Assembly: GCA_019309685.1 (NCBI GenBank)
Contig: JAFDFT010000128.1
Location: 1 to 11,475, forward strand
Length of the DNA stretch: 11,475 nucleotides
DNA from: Deltaproteobacteria bacterium
Lineage (GTDB): Bacteria; Desulfobacterota; Desulfobacteria; Desulfobacterales; JAABPS01
Direction: 5' to 3'
The notes beneath the pieces were generated by a model. That model searched no databases, had not been told where the DNA came from, and worked only from the letters and a program-made list of their open reading frames with translations. Position 1 is the first letter of the stretch. Every line of letters begins with the position of its first letter. Positions 1-7,193 of this stretch are shown one piece after another. Made by a program: the position numbers and the translations under genes.

Positions 1-113
1 GCTGGTTACTTCTTTTTGGGGTTCTTTTTATCCTTATTGTTATTTTTTTCCCGAAAGGGGTAATTGGTTCTGTTCGTGAGTATATGATACGAAGGAAACT
101 TTCGTCAGGGTAA
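1..113 (+). CDS. livM: C-terminal end of a LivM-type branched-chain amino acid ABC permease (partial)
   Basis: The gene enters from the left edge; codons run from position 3 to a TAA at 111-113, giving 36 residues. The fragment is a hydrophobic helix (WLLLFGVLFILIVIFFPKGV) followed by a short basic tail. The helix ending in FFPKG, followed by a short cytoplasmic end, is the usual finish of LivM-family permeases, which form the inner-membrane channel for leucine, isoleucine and valine together with LivH and the ATPases LivG and LivF. No livG or livF follows, so livM would be the last gene of its operon here. The call rests on one short motif; another permease of the same superfamily is possible. 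Confidence 0.6.
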   Translation, partial: WLLLFGVLFILIVIFFPKGVIGSVREYMIRRKLSSG

Positions 114-117
114 CACT

Positions 118-130
118 CCACACTTTGTGG
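118..130 (+). other. Short hairpin after the livM-like stop codon
   Basis: Five perfect base pairs (CCACA/TGTGG) close a three-base loop, starting 5 bases after the stop codon. There is no run of T behind it, so it does not meet the pattern of an intrinsic terminator. It may protect or end the upstream message, or mean nothing. Confidence 0.25.
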
Positions 131-245
131 CAAAGAGCTCATTGACATGCTGAATATCAGATTTTTCCCTTGCCGGATGTTCTAAATTTTGGATACCGAC
201 ATTTCTATCATTCTGAAAAACAGGCACATCTCGTAAAATAGAAAT

Positions 246-281
246 TTTATTACCATAAAACGGTAGAGACTGTTTATTACC
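246..281 (+). promoter_or_regulatory. Direct repeat pair TTTATTACC upstream of the hydrolase gene
   Basis: The nine bases TTTATTACC occur at 246-254 and 273-281, with 27 bases between starts, 40 to 75 bases before the hydrolase start codon. Paired direct repeats near a promoter can be regulator sites, but the region is AT-rich and no convincing -35/-10 pair was found beside them. The rest of the 114-322 spacer shows a TTGACA at 142-147 without a matching -10 element. Confidence 0.25.
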
Positions 282-322
282 GATATACCCATTCGCAAAA
301 GCTAAACCAAAGGAGGAACATT

Positions 323-1177
323 ATGGCTGAGCCGGTTATGAAAAAAGCGAAAGGTGACGGGGTGGAAATACAACTGGCAGCATGGGAAGGAAAAGGGAAA
401 ACAGTGCTATGTATTCATGGTCTTACCGCCAATTGCCGATGCTGGGATACAATAGCAGAGGCGTTGGCACCCGATCATAAGATCTTTGCCATGGACCTTC
501 GCGGCAGAGGATTTTCGGAAAAGCCATCGTCAGGATATTCCATTGACCATCACTGCCAGGACATCCTGGCGGTGATGGATAGCTTGGAAGTGGAGAAGGC
601 CGTGCTCATGGGGCATTCTCTGGGTGCTTTTATATCGCTCGGTTTTGGAGCAAAACATCCGGATCGGGTTGACAGTATTATTTTGGCAGATGGCGGCGGG
701 AAACTTTCGGAGGAGCAGATGGCTAAAGTCTTTGAAGGAATCAGACCCTCTTTGGAACGTCTGGGTCAGGTATTTCCTTCATTTGAAGAATATATCGATG
801 TCCTAAAAAAAGCCCCTTTTTTTCAACCCTGGTCTTCTGCTTTGGAAACCTATTTCCGATATGAGACAGAAGATCTCGATGAGGGGGTTCGTTCAAGAGT
901 CCAGCCCGGAAATATACAGGAGGAGATCATTAATCTCGGGAAAGTTGACGTATCAACGTTCTACCCAAAAATATCTTGTCCCGTACTGATACTTCGCGCA
1001 ACGGAAGGCATGCTTGCCTCGGATGATATTCTACTTCCCCAGGAAGTCGTTGAAAGAATGATTCAGGAAATCTCTGATGTAAAATATGTAGACATAAAGG
1101 AGACGAATCATTACACACTCATCTTTCAGGAAAATGAGACAAGAGACCGTTCGGTTTTAGACTTCTTGGCAGAATAA
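323..1177 (+). CDS. Alpha/beta hydrolase fold protein
   Basis: A 284-residue cytoplasmic hydrolase with no signal peptide. The core fold is clear: strand and oxyanion-hole segment VLCIHGLTAN at about residues 28-37, DLRGRGFS at 58-65, nucleophile elbow GHSLG at 97-101 with Ser99 as nucleophile, and a C-terminal TNHYTLIF with His263 as catalytic base. The acid is probably Asp234 or Asp235, or Glu228 just after the preceding strand. A helical cap lies at about residues 125-205. The family includes esterases, C-C bond hydrolases of ring-cleavage pathways and dehalogenases, and the sequence does not decide between them. The start is fixed by AAAGGAGGA at 309-317. The gene leads a run of three plus-strand genes ending in an MFS transporter, so a catabolic role with imported organic acids is possible but unproven. 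Confidence 0.85.
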   Translation: MAEPVMKKAKGDGVEIQLAAWEGKGKTVLCIHGLTANCRCWDTIAEALAPDHKIFAMDLRGRGFSEKPSSGYSIDHHCQDILAVMDSLEVEKAVLMGHSLGAFISLGFGAKHPDRVDSIILADGGGKLSEEQMAKVFEGIRPSLERLGQVFPSFEEYIDVLKKAPFFQPWSSALETYFRYETEDLDEGVRSRVQPGNIQEEIINLGKVDVSTFYPKISCPVLILRATEGMLASDDILLPQEVVERMIQEISDVKYVDIKETNHYTLIFQENETRDRSVLDFLAE

Positions 1178-1250
1178 GCTTAAATAAGGCAGACTGAATT
1201 TAATGATATTGGCCGAAATTTATTAAACGACACCTCAAAGGAGAGAACGT

Positions 1251-1831
1251 ATGAACAGACCCGAAGCTACACAGGCAGCATTGGATATTCTTCGAACCGG
1301 TGAGCATTTTCAGTGGTACGTGATTACCCTGCTGGCCCTGGTTCTGTATGTTTATTTGAACGAGATTTCCAAGAAAAACTGGTGGCTGAAATCATCAACG
1401 CGCTTATTCAGCATTTCAGCGGGCACGCGCTGTGGACCGCTCCAACAGGCTCCGCATTTTTAATTTTAGTCGGCGTAGGTATTGAGCTGAGCTTTATGTT
1501 TTCTATTGCCGGACTGGTACTAAGCAAGATCCTTCCGGAGGACCCAAAAGTAAAGGTCTTTGGAATAAATAACCGCATTCTTTTTGTGGTTGCAAACGCG
1601 GCGTTTTTCTCATTCGTGGAAATCTTTCTAGTAATGACACCGGCCTTTGTGTGGGTCTATTCATGGTGGGGTTCGATTCCTGTTTTCATTGCGGTGTATA
1701 TCCCATTCTTCTGGGCGGCCAAATTTGCTTATGACGCCAAACCCAAAACGCAGATAGTATTTATCGGCACACTGGCAGTGGTCAACGTCTTACTGCTGGG
1801 GATTTTTGTAGGGATATTGGGCTGGATATAA
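1251..1831 (+). pseudogene. Small polytopic membrane protein, frame-disrupted near codon 40
   Basis: The start at 1251 follows a strong AAAGGAGAG (1238-1246) and encodes MNRPEATQAALDILRTGEHF, then a membrane helix and NEISKKN. In that frame the protein turns into unlikely sequence and stops at 1461-1463. The same protein style continues in another frame (equivalent to a -1 shift near 1371-1385) from LVAEIINALIQHF, through about four membrane helices, to the end ILGWI at 1831. The second frame has no good ribosome site: its first ATG at 1313 lies inside the N-terminal coding region and yields non-membrane residues. The natural reading is one membrane protein of about 190 residues or more with an indel. 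From memory, relatives carry roughly 14 extra residues at the joint, which would suggest a small deletion rather than one lost base. Function is unknown. It could also be a sequence error. Confidence 0.65.
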
Positions 1832-1864
1832 CATTTTAATTATTATTTATCTTATTATTTTAGA

Positions 1865-1897
1865 TCGAAACGTATAAATTAGAAAAAAGTGTTTCGA
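1865..1897. promoter_or_regulatory. Perfect 7-base inverted repeat upstream of the MFS gene
   Basis: TCGAAAC (1865-1871) and its exact complement GTTTCGA (1891-1897) are separated by 19 AT-rich bases, in the 161-base gap before the transporter gene. It might be an operator or a weak hairpin between cistrons. No T-run follows, so it is not called a terminator. Confidence 0.25.
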
Positions 1898-1992
1898 GTA
1901 CAAGAACTTATATGTGAAATCGATGGGGTTTTATTCACCGGCATTCATTGAGAACTAAAAAGATGCGCTAAACTCTTAAAGGAGGGTTACAT

Positions 1993-3300
1993 ATGGCTGA
2001 TACTAAAAATTCGGACAGTGCAAAGGACTTCGAAGTTGGAACTGGGTATTCGTATTATGTCTTTGGGCTCCTGTTCATGATGTATGTGTTTGATTATATT
2101 GATAGAATGGTTATCGCTTCCATCTTCCCCTATTTGAAGATAGACTGGGGTTTGACTGACACACAGTGTGGATGGCTGGCAACGATTGTTACACTGATGA
2201 TGACCCTTTTTGTTTTTCCTGTTTCTCTTCTTGTGGACAGATGGAGCAGAAAAAAGACCATCGGAATCATGTCAATTCTATGGAGCATCGCTGCAGCTGC
2301 ATGCGCGTTTACCAGAAATTTCAAACAACTCTTTGCGGTAAGGTCCGTAATTGGAATAGGAGAGGCCGCGTATACTGCCGGCGGCCATGCCATGATAGCG
2401 GCTTATTTCCCCGAAGAAAGGCGGGCTACAATGAACGGATTTTTTACCGCGGCTGTGCCCATGGGGTCAGCTATAGGTATTGTGCTGGGAGGGATAATAG
2501 CGGAATCTATAGGATGGAGATATGCTCTGGGCCTCACGGCGTTGCCTGGTTTTCTCATTGCGCTTCTTTTTTTCTGGGTAAAGGATTACCAGACAGTCGA
2601 AATAGTCAAGAGCGGTATTGCAAAGACCCGTGATGCCATAAAATCGAAGATGAAGTTTGGTGATATTGCAAATGAGTTTATCAAGACTCCTACGGTAATA
2701 TTTACGTACCTTGGGTATGTGGGGAATACATTTGTCACCACAGCCCTTCTTACCTGGCTCCCCACGTATTTTCACCGGGTTGACAATTTGCCCATGGACA
2801 AGGCGGGCATGAAAACGTCTGTTATTTTTATTCTTGCCATTATCGGCGCGCCGGTCGGCGGTTTTCTCACTGACAGATGGCGGCGGACACGGCTTAATGC
2901 CAGGATGAGTTTCCCGGCTCTTTCTTCTTTGCTTGCAACTCTTTTTATTTTTATTGGTTTTGTCTTTTTCGAAGGTAAAATTCAGTATATTTTCTTACTT
3001 CTGTTTGGATTTACCGCCCCGATGTTTGCTTCCGCCGGTTCCGCGGTAACTCAGGATGTTGTGCAGCCCGGTCTGAGAGCAATCTCCTACAGCCTCGCAC
3101 AGTTTTTTATGATGGCATTGGGTTATTCATTAAGTCCGATCTTTGTCGGCGCCATATCAGACAGGTATGATCTTCTTACTGCATTTAAGTTCCTCCCTTT
3201 GTTTACGCTATTTGGCGCTATTGTGTTTTTTATCGGATCTTTTTATTACACGAGAGATCTTGAGAAGGTTGCAAAGGTTAGCTTGAAAGCGTCAGGATAG
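1993..3300 (+). CDS. Major facilitator superfamily transporter, 12 helices
   Basis: A 435-residue inner-membrane transporter of normal MFS length. The first helix region carries YVFDYIDRMVI (about residues 31-41, with Asp34, Asp37 and Arg38). The conserved loop between helices 2 and 3 (motif A) is VDRWSRKK at 81-88. Helices 4-5 contain RSVIGIGEAAYTAGG and then a YFPEERRA loop at about 117-145, a pattern seen in spinster-like and organic-anion MFS members. A central hydrophilic loop at about 198-230 separates the halves, and a second motif-A-like TDRWRR lies in the C-terminal half. The start is set by AAAGGAGGG at 1978-1986. The substrate cannot be read from sequence; organic acids or sugar acids are typical for this branch. 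It is the last gene of the hydrolase, membrane protein, MFS run. Confidence 0.88.
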   Translation: MADTKNSDSAKDFEVGTGYSYYVFGLLFMMYVFDYIDRMVIASIFPYLKIDWGLTDTQCGWLATIVTLMMTLFVFPVSLLVDRWSRKKTIGIMSILWSIAAAACAFTRNFKQLFAVRSVIGIGEAAYTAGGHAMIAAYFPEERRATMNGFFTAAVPMGSAIGIVLGGIIAESIGWRYALGLTALPGFLIALLFFWVKDYQTVEIVKSGIAKTRDAIKSKMKFGDIANEFIKTPTVIFTYLGYVGNTFVTTALLTWLPTYFHRVDNLPMDKAGMKTSVIFILAIIGAPVGGFLTDRWRRTRLNARMSFPALSSLLATLFIFIGFVFFEGKIQYIFLLLFGFTAPMFASAGSAVTQDVVQPGLRAISYSLAQFFMMALGYSLSPIFVGAISDRYDLLTAFKFLPLFTLFGAIVFFIGSFYYTRDLEKVAKVSLKASG

Positions 3301-3302
3301 TA

Positions 3303-3342
3303 TATTAAGTTACAGGTGACGTGTAAATAGTTAAACTTAATA
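3303..3342. other. Inverted repeat just after the MFS gene
   Basis: TATTAAGTT (3303-3311) is matched by AACTTAATA (3334-3342), nine perfect pairs, with a second nested pair TTACA/TGTAA (3310-3314 and 3322-3326) that overlaps the first by two bases, so the two stems compete at their edge. It begins 2 bases after the stop codon. It has the position of a transcript end, but the stem is AT-rich and has no T-tract, so a terminator is only a possibility. Confidence 0.3.
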
Positions 3343-3540
3343 AATCCGGTGTTCTATTTACTCGTTACTATTTTCTATTCCTGAAGAAAAAAGATGTTGA
3401 TATCTGTGTATGAGTATTGTGTGTATACGCTGAGACAAAAAATGTTTCCAATCCAGAAATGAGCAATTTAACTCTAACCTAGGAGTAGCCAGAAAAATCA
3501 AATAGATCATCAGGGTAACTTATAAGAATGATCATTTTTG
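3343..3540. other. Intergenic stretch with no recognised gene
   Basis: Both strands carry frequent stop codons and no ribosome-site-plus-ORF pair stands out. The only local symmetry noticed is a short AATGATCATT palindrome near the right end. With the inverted repeat to its left and the repeat remnant to its right, this forms the 350-base gap between the convergent MFS and LarE-like genes. Confidence 0.5.
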
Positions 3541-3620
3541 TTCAAGTTCAAGGAAGGCGATAATTTTAACCACAGGAATAACAAAGTATTTTGAGGATTA
3601 AAATTTGAGCCTGACACCGA
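3541..3620 (+). repeat. Diverged relative of the repeats that flank yejE
   Basis: Four short words occur here in the same order as in the reverse complement of the repeat at 10328-10486: TTCAAGTTCAAGG (3541-3553, 13 of 13 identical), CAGGAAT against GAGGAAT, GAGGATT, and GAAATTGG. The GC-rich folded core of the yejE copies is missing and replaced by an 8-base AT stem (AATTTTAA at 3562-3569 with TTAAAATT at 3598-3605). This looks like a short, degenerate or different-type member of the same family. It sits beside the stop codon of the LarE-like gene. Confidence 0.4.
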
Positions 3621-3652
3621 AATTGGGCAAAAAGGACATTTCTGGATGGAAA

Positions 3653-4456
3653 CTAGTTCATGCTTCCCTGGACATATCCCTCAAGGTCCATAGAGACATG
3701 TTTGTATCCCAGTTTATTTAATTTTTTAACGATCTTTTGTCTGTTTTTTTTATCCAAGATCATTTCCATATCGTCTATGGCTGTTTCGATTCGAGCAACA
3801 TTGCCGTGATGCCTGACCCGGCAGGTTCGCAGGCCCAGATTTAAAATAAATGCTTCTGCCTGATCAATCATGGTCAGGGCTTCTTTGGTTATGGGCGTTC
3901 CATAGGGAATTCTAGACGCCAGGCACGCGTTGGAAGGTTTGTCCCAGGTTGAAAGGTTCATATTTTTTGAAAGGGCGCGGATGTCATTTTTTATCAGCCC
4001 TGCGTCGATCAAAGGAGAAAGAACTCCCATTTCCTCTGCTGCTTTAAATCCGGGACGATAATCATTGAGATCATCAACATTGGCGCCGTGGGCGATATGA
4101 GAAATATTCATGTCAGAGGCCAAACGGATGATATCTTCAAGAATATATTTTTTGCACACATAACAGCGGTCCCTGGGATTGGCCAGAAAATCGGATTGGT
4201 TTATCTCACGGGATTGAACAATGATATGCCTGACGCCGATCTTTTTTGCCAGCCTAATGGCTTCATGCTTTTCCCGTTCCGGATGAATGGGTGACTCGGC
4301 TGTTACTGCTATAACGGTTTTTTTTAGCGTGTTATAAGCCGCGGCAAGCAGAAATGTACTGTCAACACCTCCGGAAAAAGCAACCACAAGTGAATCAAGC
4401 TTTTTTAAGATAGTTGTAAGTTTTTCTTTTTTTTTATGTAAGTCGTTTTGAATCAT
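3653..4456 (-). CDS. larE: LarE-like ATP-dependent sacrificial sulfur transferase (PP-loop family)
   Basis: A 267-residue cytoplasmic protein of normal LarE length. The ATP-binding PP-loop is FSGGVDS at residues 27-33. It also has the conserved ESPIHPERE (54-62), HGANVDDLNDYRPG (123-136) and SNACLASRIPYG (175-186) segments. LarE activates the pyridinium cofactor of nickel enzymes such as lactate racemase (LarA) by supplying sulfur. In the L. plantarum enzyme, the cysteine of the last segment is sacrificed. Here that position is Cys178, and there is also a CxxC pair, Cys98 and Cys101 (RCYVCKK), so this is the three-cysteine form described as holding an iron-sulfur cluster. No larA, larB or larC is visible in the window, so the target is unknown. 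The ribosome site is weak. It diverges from the gene at 4625, and the 168-base gap is shared. Confidence 0.85.
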   Translation of the reverse strand: MIQNDLHKKKEKLTTILKKLDSLVVAFSGGVDSTFLLAAAYNTLKKTVIAVTAESPIHPEREKHEAIRLAKKIGVRHIIVQSREINQSDFLANPRDRCYVCKKYILEDIIRLASDMNISHIAHGANVDDLNDYRPGFKAAEEMGVLSPLIDAGLIKNDIRALSKNMNLSTWDKPSNACLASRIPYGTPITKEALTMIDQAEAFILNLGLRTCRVRHHGNVARIETAIDDMEMILDKKNRQKIVKKLNKLGYKHVSMDLEGYVQGSMN

Positions 4457-4501
4457 TTGATATTAATAATCTTATCTTCTTCAGTAAAAATTAGAATGCT
4501 G

Positions 4502-4530
4502 TTTACAAAAACAGGTCGAATGACTATAAT
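4502..4530 (+). promoter_or_regulatory. Sigma-70 type promoter for the gene at 4625
   Basis: TTTACA (4502-4507, five of six consensus bases) and a perfect TATAAT (4525-4530) are spaced by 17 bases. Transcription would begin near 4537 and leave a leader of about 88 bases. On the opposite strand TTCAGT and TATAGT, also 17 apart, overlap this site and could serve the divergent LarE-like gene, though that match is weak. Confidence 0.65.
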
Positions 4531-4624
4531 TACAAACATATAAAGACTGAAAAACGCGTATCGAGCATTTTTTAACTTAATACATATAAATTAAAAAATC
4601 AAATTTAAGTAGGAGGCCAATACA

Positions 4625-5210
4625 ATGGGCCTAAGCAATAGAATTAAAAATATAGAACCTAATCAGACTGGTAGAATGCTGAAGTATGCTATTGGCTGTC
4701 TGGCCTTTTTGATGGTGCTGATTATATTATCTTTACTATAGAGACGGTGCGGTTGAAATCTGGAAGGGCCGGTTTTCGCCGACCGGAAAAGAAAGACTGA
4801 TTATGATGCCGGGGTTGCTGGAACCGAAATCCACCAAAGATGTTTATTCAAAAGAGGAAGTGTTTCCGATTATCTGTAATTATTATATCAGCAAGGCTAA
4901 TACACTTTTAGATGTACCCGGGAAGCCGGACTTTACAGGAATAAAAAACTATCTTAACAGGGCTTTATCGTATGCAACCACAGACGCTCTCAGACAAACC
5001 GTATATACCAGGCTTAACAGCATTAATGTAATGGTATTTATTTACAAAGCGGATGTAGCGGCCAGCCGGCGTACCATGTCGGGTTTTGCGAAAGCCCTGG
5101 AATACCTTGCCAAGGCTTCTTCGCTGGATCCGGGTGAAGTGGAGAAAGCCCTGATCAACCAAAAGATTCAATTGATTAAGGATGCTACGATAGCATTAAA
5201 AACTAAGTAA
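4625..5210 (+). pseudogene. Membrane-anchored helical protein, frame-disrupted after the anchor
   Basis: AGGAGG (4611-4616) lies 8 bases before ATG 4625. The first frame encodes 38 residues, a hydrophilic N-terminus and then one membrane helix (LKYAIGCLAFLMVLIILSLL), and stops at TAG 4739-4741. Directly over this stop another frame is open from 4722 to TAA 5208-5210 and reads YYRDGAVEIWKGRFSPTGK and onward, good protein sequence well before its first ATG at 4803. One extra base in the CTTT at 4731-4734 would explain the break; removing it gives a protein of about 194 residues. The C-terminal part is helical with a TPR-like ALEYLAKASSLDPGE near its end, presumably outside the inner membrane. 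Two separate genes are possible, but the downstream frame lacks a good ribosome site. It converges on the ABC operon with a gap of only 6 bases. Function unknown. Confidence 0.65.
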
Positions 5211-5216
5211 ATGAAT

Positions 5217-6203
5217 TTATTGTTCACCCGCCCGATGACACGCCACCTGGTGATCGTTTCCGGATGTATTTTTCATATTTCTTAAAAACGGATCTTCGAT
5301 CTTACACCGATCAATGACAATGGGACAGCGAGTATGAAAACTACATCCAGGCGGAGGGTCTTTAGGAGAGGGGACTTCACCGCTTAATATCTGCCTTTTC
5401 TTTTTCACTGAAGGATCAGGAACCGGAATGGCTGAAATCAGGGCCCGTGTATACGGGTGAAGCGGTTGGCTATACAAGTCATCAGCGTTTGCGTATTCGA
5501 CAATTTTGCCTAGATACATGACCGCGATATGATCGGATATATGTTTGACCACTGCAAGATCATGAGCAATAAACATCATGGTAAGTTTCATTTCTTCTTG
5601 AAGCTCCAAAAGCAGATTGAGTATCTGCGACTGGATGGATACATCTAGAGCCGACACCGGCTCATCACAAATGATAAGTTTGGGATTTAACGCAATAGCC
5701 CGGGCGATGCCGATACGCTGGCGCTGACCGCCGCTGAATTCATGGGGAAAGTTATTGATCGCGTTTTGGGAAATGCCAACGCGGTTGAGCAGTTTTTTAA
5801 CATTTTTTATTCGTTCTTCTGAATTGCCAATGCTGTGGATAAGGAAGGGCTCTTCAATAATATCGCCTATGGTAAGGCGTGCGTCGAGTGATTCAAAAGG
5901 GTCTTGAAAAATCATCTGCATATTACGGCGCAGGGGCTGCATGTCTTTTCGTTTCAGTTCCAGGATATTTTTTCCTTCAAAATAAACCTTTCCATGGGTG
6001 GGTGTGTAAAGCTTTAAAATACTTCTGCCCACCGTTGTCTTCCCACAGCCCGACTCACCTACCAGCCCAACGGTTTCACCTTGTTTGACTGCAAAAGATA
6101 CCCCGTCGACTGCAAATACTTTTCCAATCTGCCGCCAGAAAATTCCCCCGTGTATAGGAAAATGCATTTTCAGGTTTTCGACTTTTAATAAATAATCAGA
6201 CAT
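5217..6203 (-). CDS. Peptide ABC transporter ATPase, OppF/DppF type
   Basis: A 328-residue ATPase that powers oligopeptide uptake at the inner face of the membrane. The Walker A motif is GESGCGKT (49-56), the Q-loop Gln100, the signature FSGGQRQR (156-163), the Walker B motif LIICDE (176-181) and the switch His214. The C-terminal oligopeptide-transporter extension includes HPYTRAL and cysteines 287, 293, 300 and 322, the pattern that binds an iron-sulfur cluster in some DppD/DppF proteins. It starts 4 bases after the stop of the OppD-type gene, so the two are translationally coupled. E. coli YejF fuses two such ATPases; here they are separate genes. It is the last gene of the operon. Confidence 0.9.
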   Translation of the reverse strand: MSDYLLKVENLKMHFPIHGGIFWRQIGKVFAVDGVSFAVKQGETVGLVGESGCGKTTVGRSILKLYTPTHGKVYFEGKNILELKRKDMQPLRRNMQMIFQDPFESLDARLTIGDIIEEPFLIHSIGNSEERIKNVKKLLNRVGISQNAINNFPHEFSGGQRQRIGIARAIALNPKLIICDEPVSALDVSIQSQILNLLLELQEEMKLTMMFIAHDLAVVKHISDHIAVMYLGKIVEYANADDLYSQPLHPYTRALISAIPVPDPSVKKKRQILSGEVPSPKDPPPGCSFHTRCPIVIDRCKIEDPFLRNMKNTSGNDHQVACHRAGEQ

Positions 6204-6207
6204 TGCC

Positions 6208-7182
6208 TTAATAGAGGTAACAACTTACAAAATGATTGTCCGCGATCCGTTTTAGCGGAGGCGGTTCGGTTTTACAGATTTCCATTGCTTCCGGGCATCG
6301 GTTTTGAAAACGGCAGCCGTTTGGCAGTTCATGAAGACTCGGCACCATGCCCTTGATGATGCTCAACTTCTTTTTCCTGGGGCTTTCCAGTCTCGGAATG
6401 GATGTGAGCAAGCCTTTTGTGTATGGATGTTTTGGATCTTCAAATAAATGTTCAACAGGAGATGTTTCAGCAACTTTACCCGCGTACATGACAACCACAT
6501 CATCACAGATCTCCGCGATAACCCCAAGGGCATGGGTAATAAAGATAATGGCCATACCCGTTTCCTTTTGCAGCTGCATCATTAAATCCAGAATTTGCGA
6601 TTGAATCGTTACATCCAGTGCTGTTGTGGGTTCATCCGCTATGAGTATATCCGGTTTTGCCGCCAAAGCGATGGCAATTAAAACGCGCTGGCGCATACCG
6701 CCTGAGATCTGGTGGGGGTATTCGTTCATACGGCTTTCAGGATCCGGAATGCCTACTTTTTGAAGCAATTCAATGGATTCGTCCCGGATCTTTTCTTTAG
6801 GCATATCTGGAAAATGCAAATGGAAAATTTCTCCCAATTGTTTGCCGATTCGGTGTACGGGGTTTAAGGCGGTCATGGGTTCCTGGAAAATCATGGATAT
6901 ACGGTTTCCCCGAATTTCATGCATCTTTTCAGCAGGGAGGTCGACGATATCCGTATGATTAAACATGATTTGTCCGGATTCGATCACACCGGAAGGCTTT
7001 GGCAAAAGCCGCATAATGGATAACGCCGTTACACTTTTGCCGCAGCCCGATTCACCCACAATACCCAGGATTTGCTTTTCTTTGAGCTCAAAACTGATAT
7101 CATCAATGGCCCGGATTCTTCCGCTTTCCGTGTTAAAAGATGTAACCAGATTCTTTACTTTTAAGATTGCTGAACCCATCAA
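6208..7182 (-). CDS. Peptide ABC transporter ATPase, OppD/DppD type
   Basis: A 324-residue partner of the OppF-type ATPase. The Walker A motif is GESGCGKS (43-50), the Q-loop Gln100, the signature ISGGMRQR (159-166), the Walker B motif ILIADE (179-184) and the switch His217. The residue after the switch histidine is Ala218, where this family usually has Asp (THALG in place of THDLG). The C-terminal extension has Cys290, Cys296, Cys303 and Cys321. Two starts are possible: TTG at 7182, which has the better spacing (8 bases) from AAAGG at 7191-7195, or the next codon, ATG at 7179. The ribosome site overlaps the stop codon of the binding-protein gene, which indicates coupling. It would form the heterodimeric motor of the Yej-like importer. 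Confidence 0.9.
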   Translation of the reverse strand: MMGSAILKVKNLVTSFNTESGRIRAIDDISFELKEKQILGIVGESGCGKSVTALSIMRLLPKPSGVIESGQIMFNHTDIVDLPAEKMHEIRGNRISMIFQEPMTALNPVHRIGKQLGEIFHLHFPDMPKEKIRDESIELLQKVGIPDPESRMNEYPHQISGGMRQRVLIAIALAAKPDILIADEPTTALDVTIQSQILDLMMQLQKETGMAIIFITHALGVIAEICDDVVVMYAGKVAETSPVEHLFEDPKHPYTKGLLTSIPRLESPRKKKLSIIKGMVPSLHELPNGCRFQNRCPEAMEICKTEPPPLKRIADNHFVSCYLY

Positions 7183-7193
7183 CTCATCTGCCT

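Noticed and set aside
142..170. Promoter with TTGACA at 142-147
   Set aside because: No acceptable -10 hexamer lies 16-18 bases downstream.
1371..1385. Programmed -1 frameshift at AAGAAAAAC in the membrane protein gene
   Set aside because: The heptamer G-AAA-AAC does not allow good re-pairing in the P site, and apparent missing residues at the joint favour a deletion.
3541..3620. CRISPR array or tandem repeat
   Set aside because: There are no regularly spaced identical units here or elsewhere in the window; the similarity is to dispersed single repeats.
4803..5210. Independent gene starting at ATG 4803
   Set aside because: The frame is open and protein-like from 4722, 80 bases before this ATG, and no strong ribosome site precedes it. 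It is better read as the body of the frame-broken gene starting at 4625.
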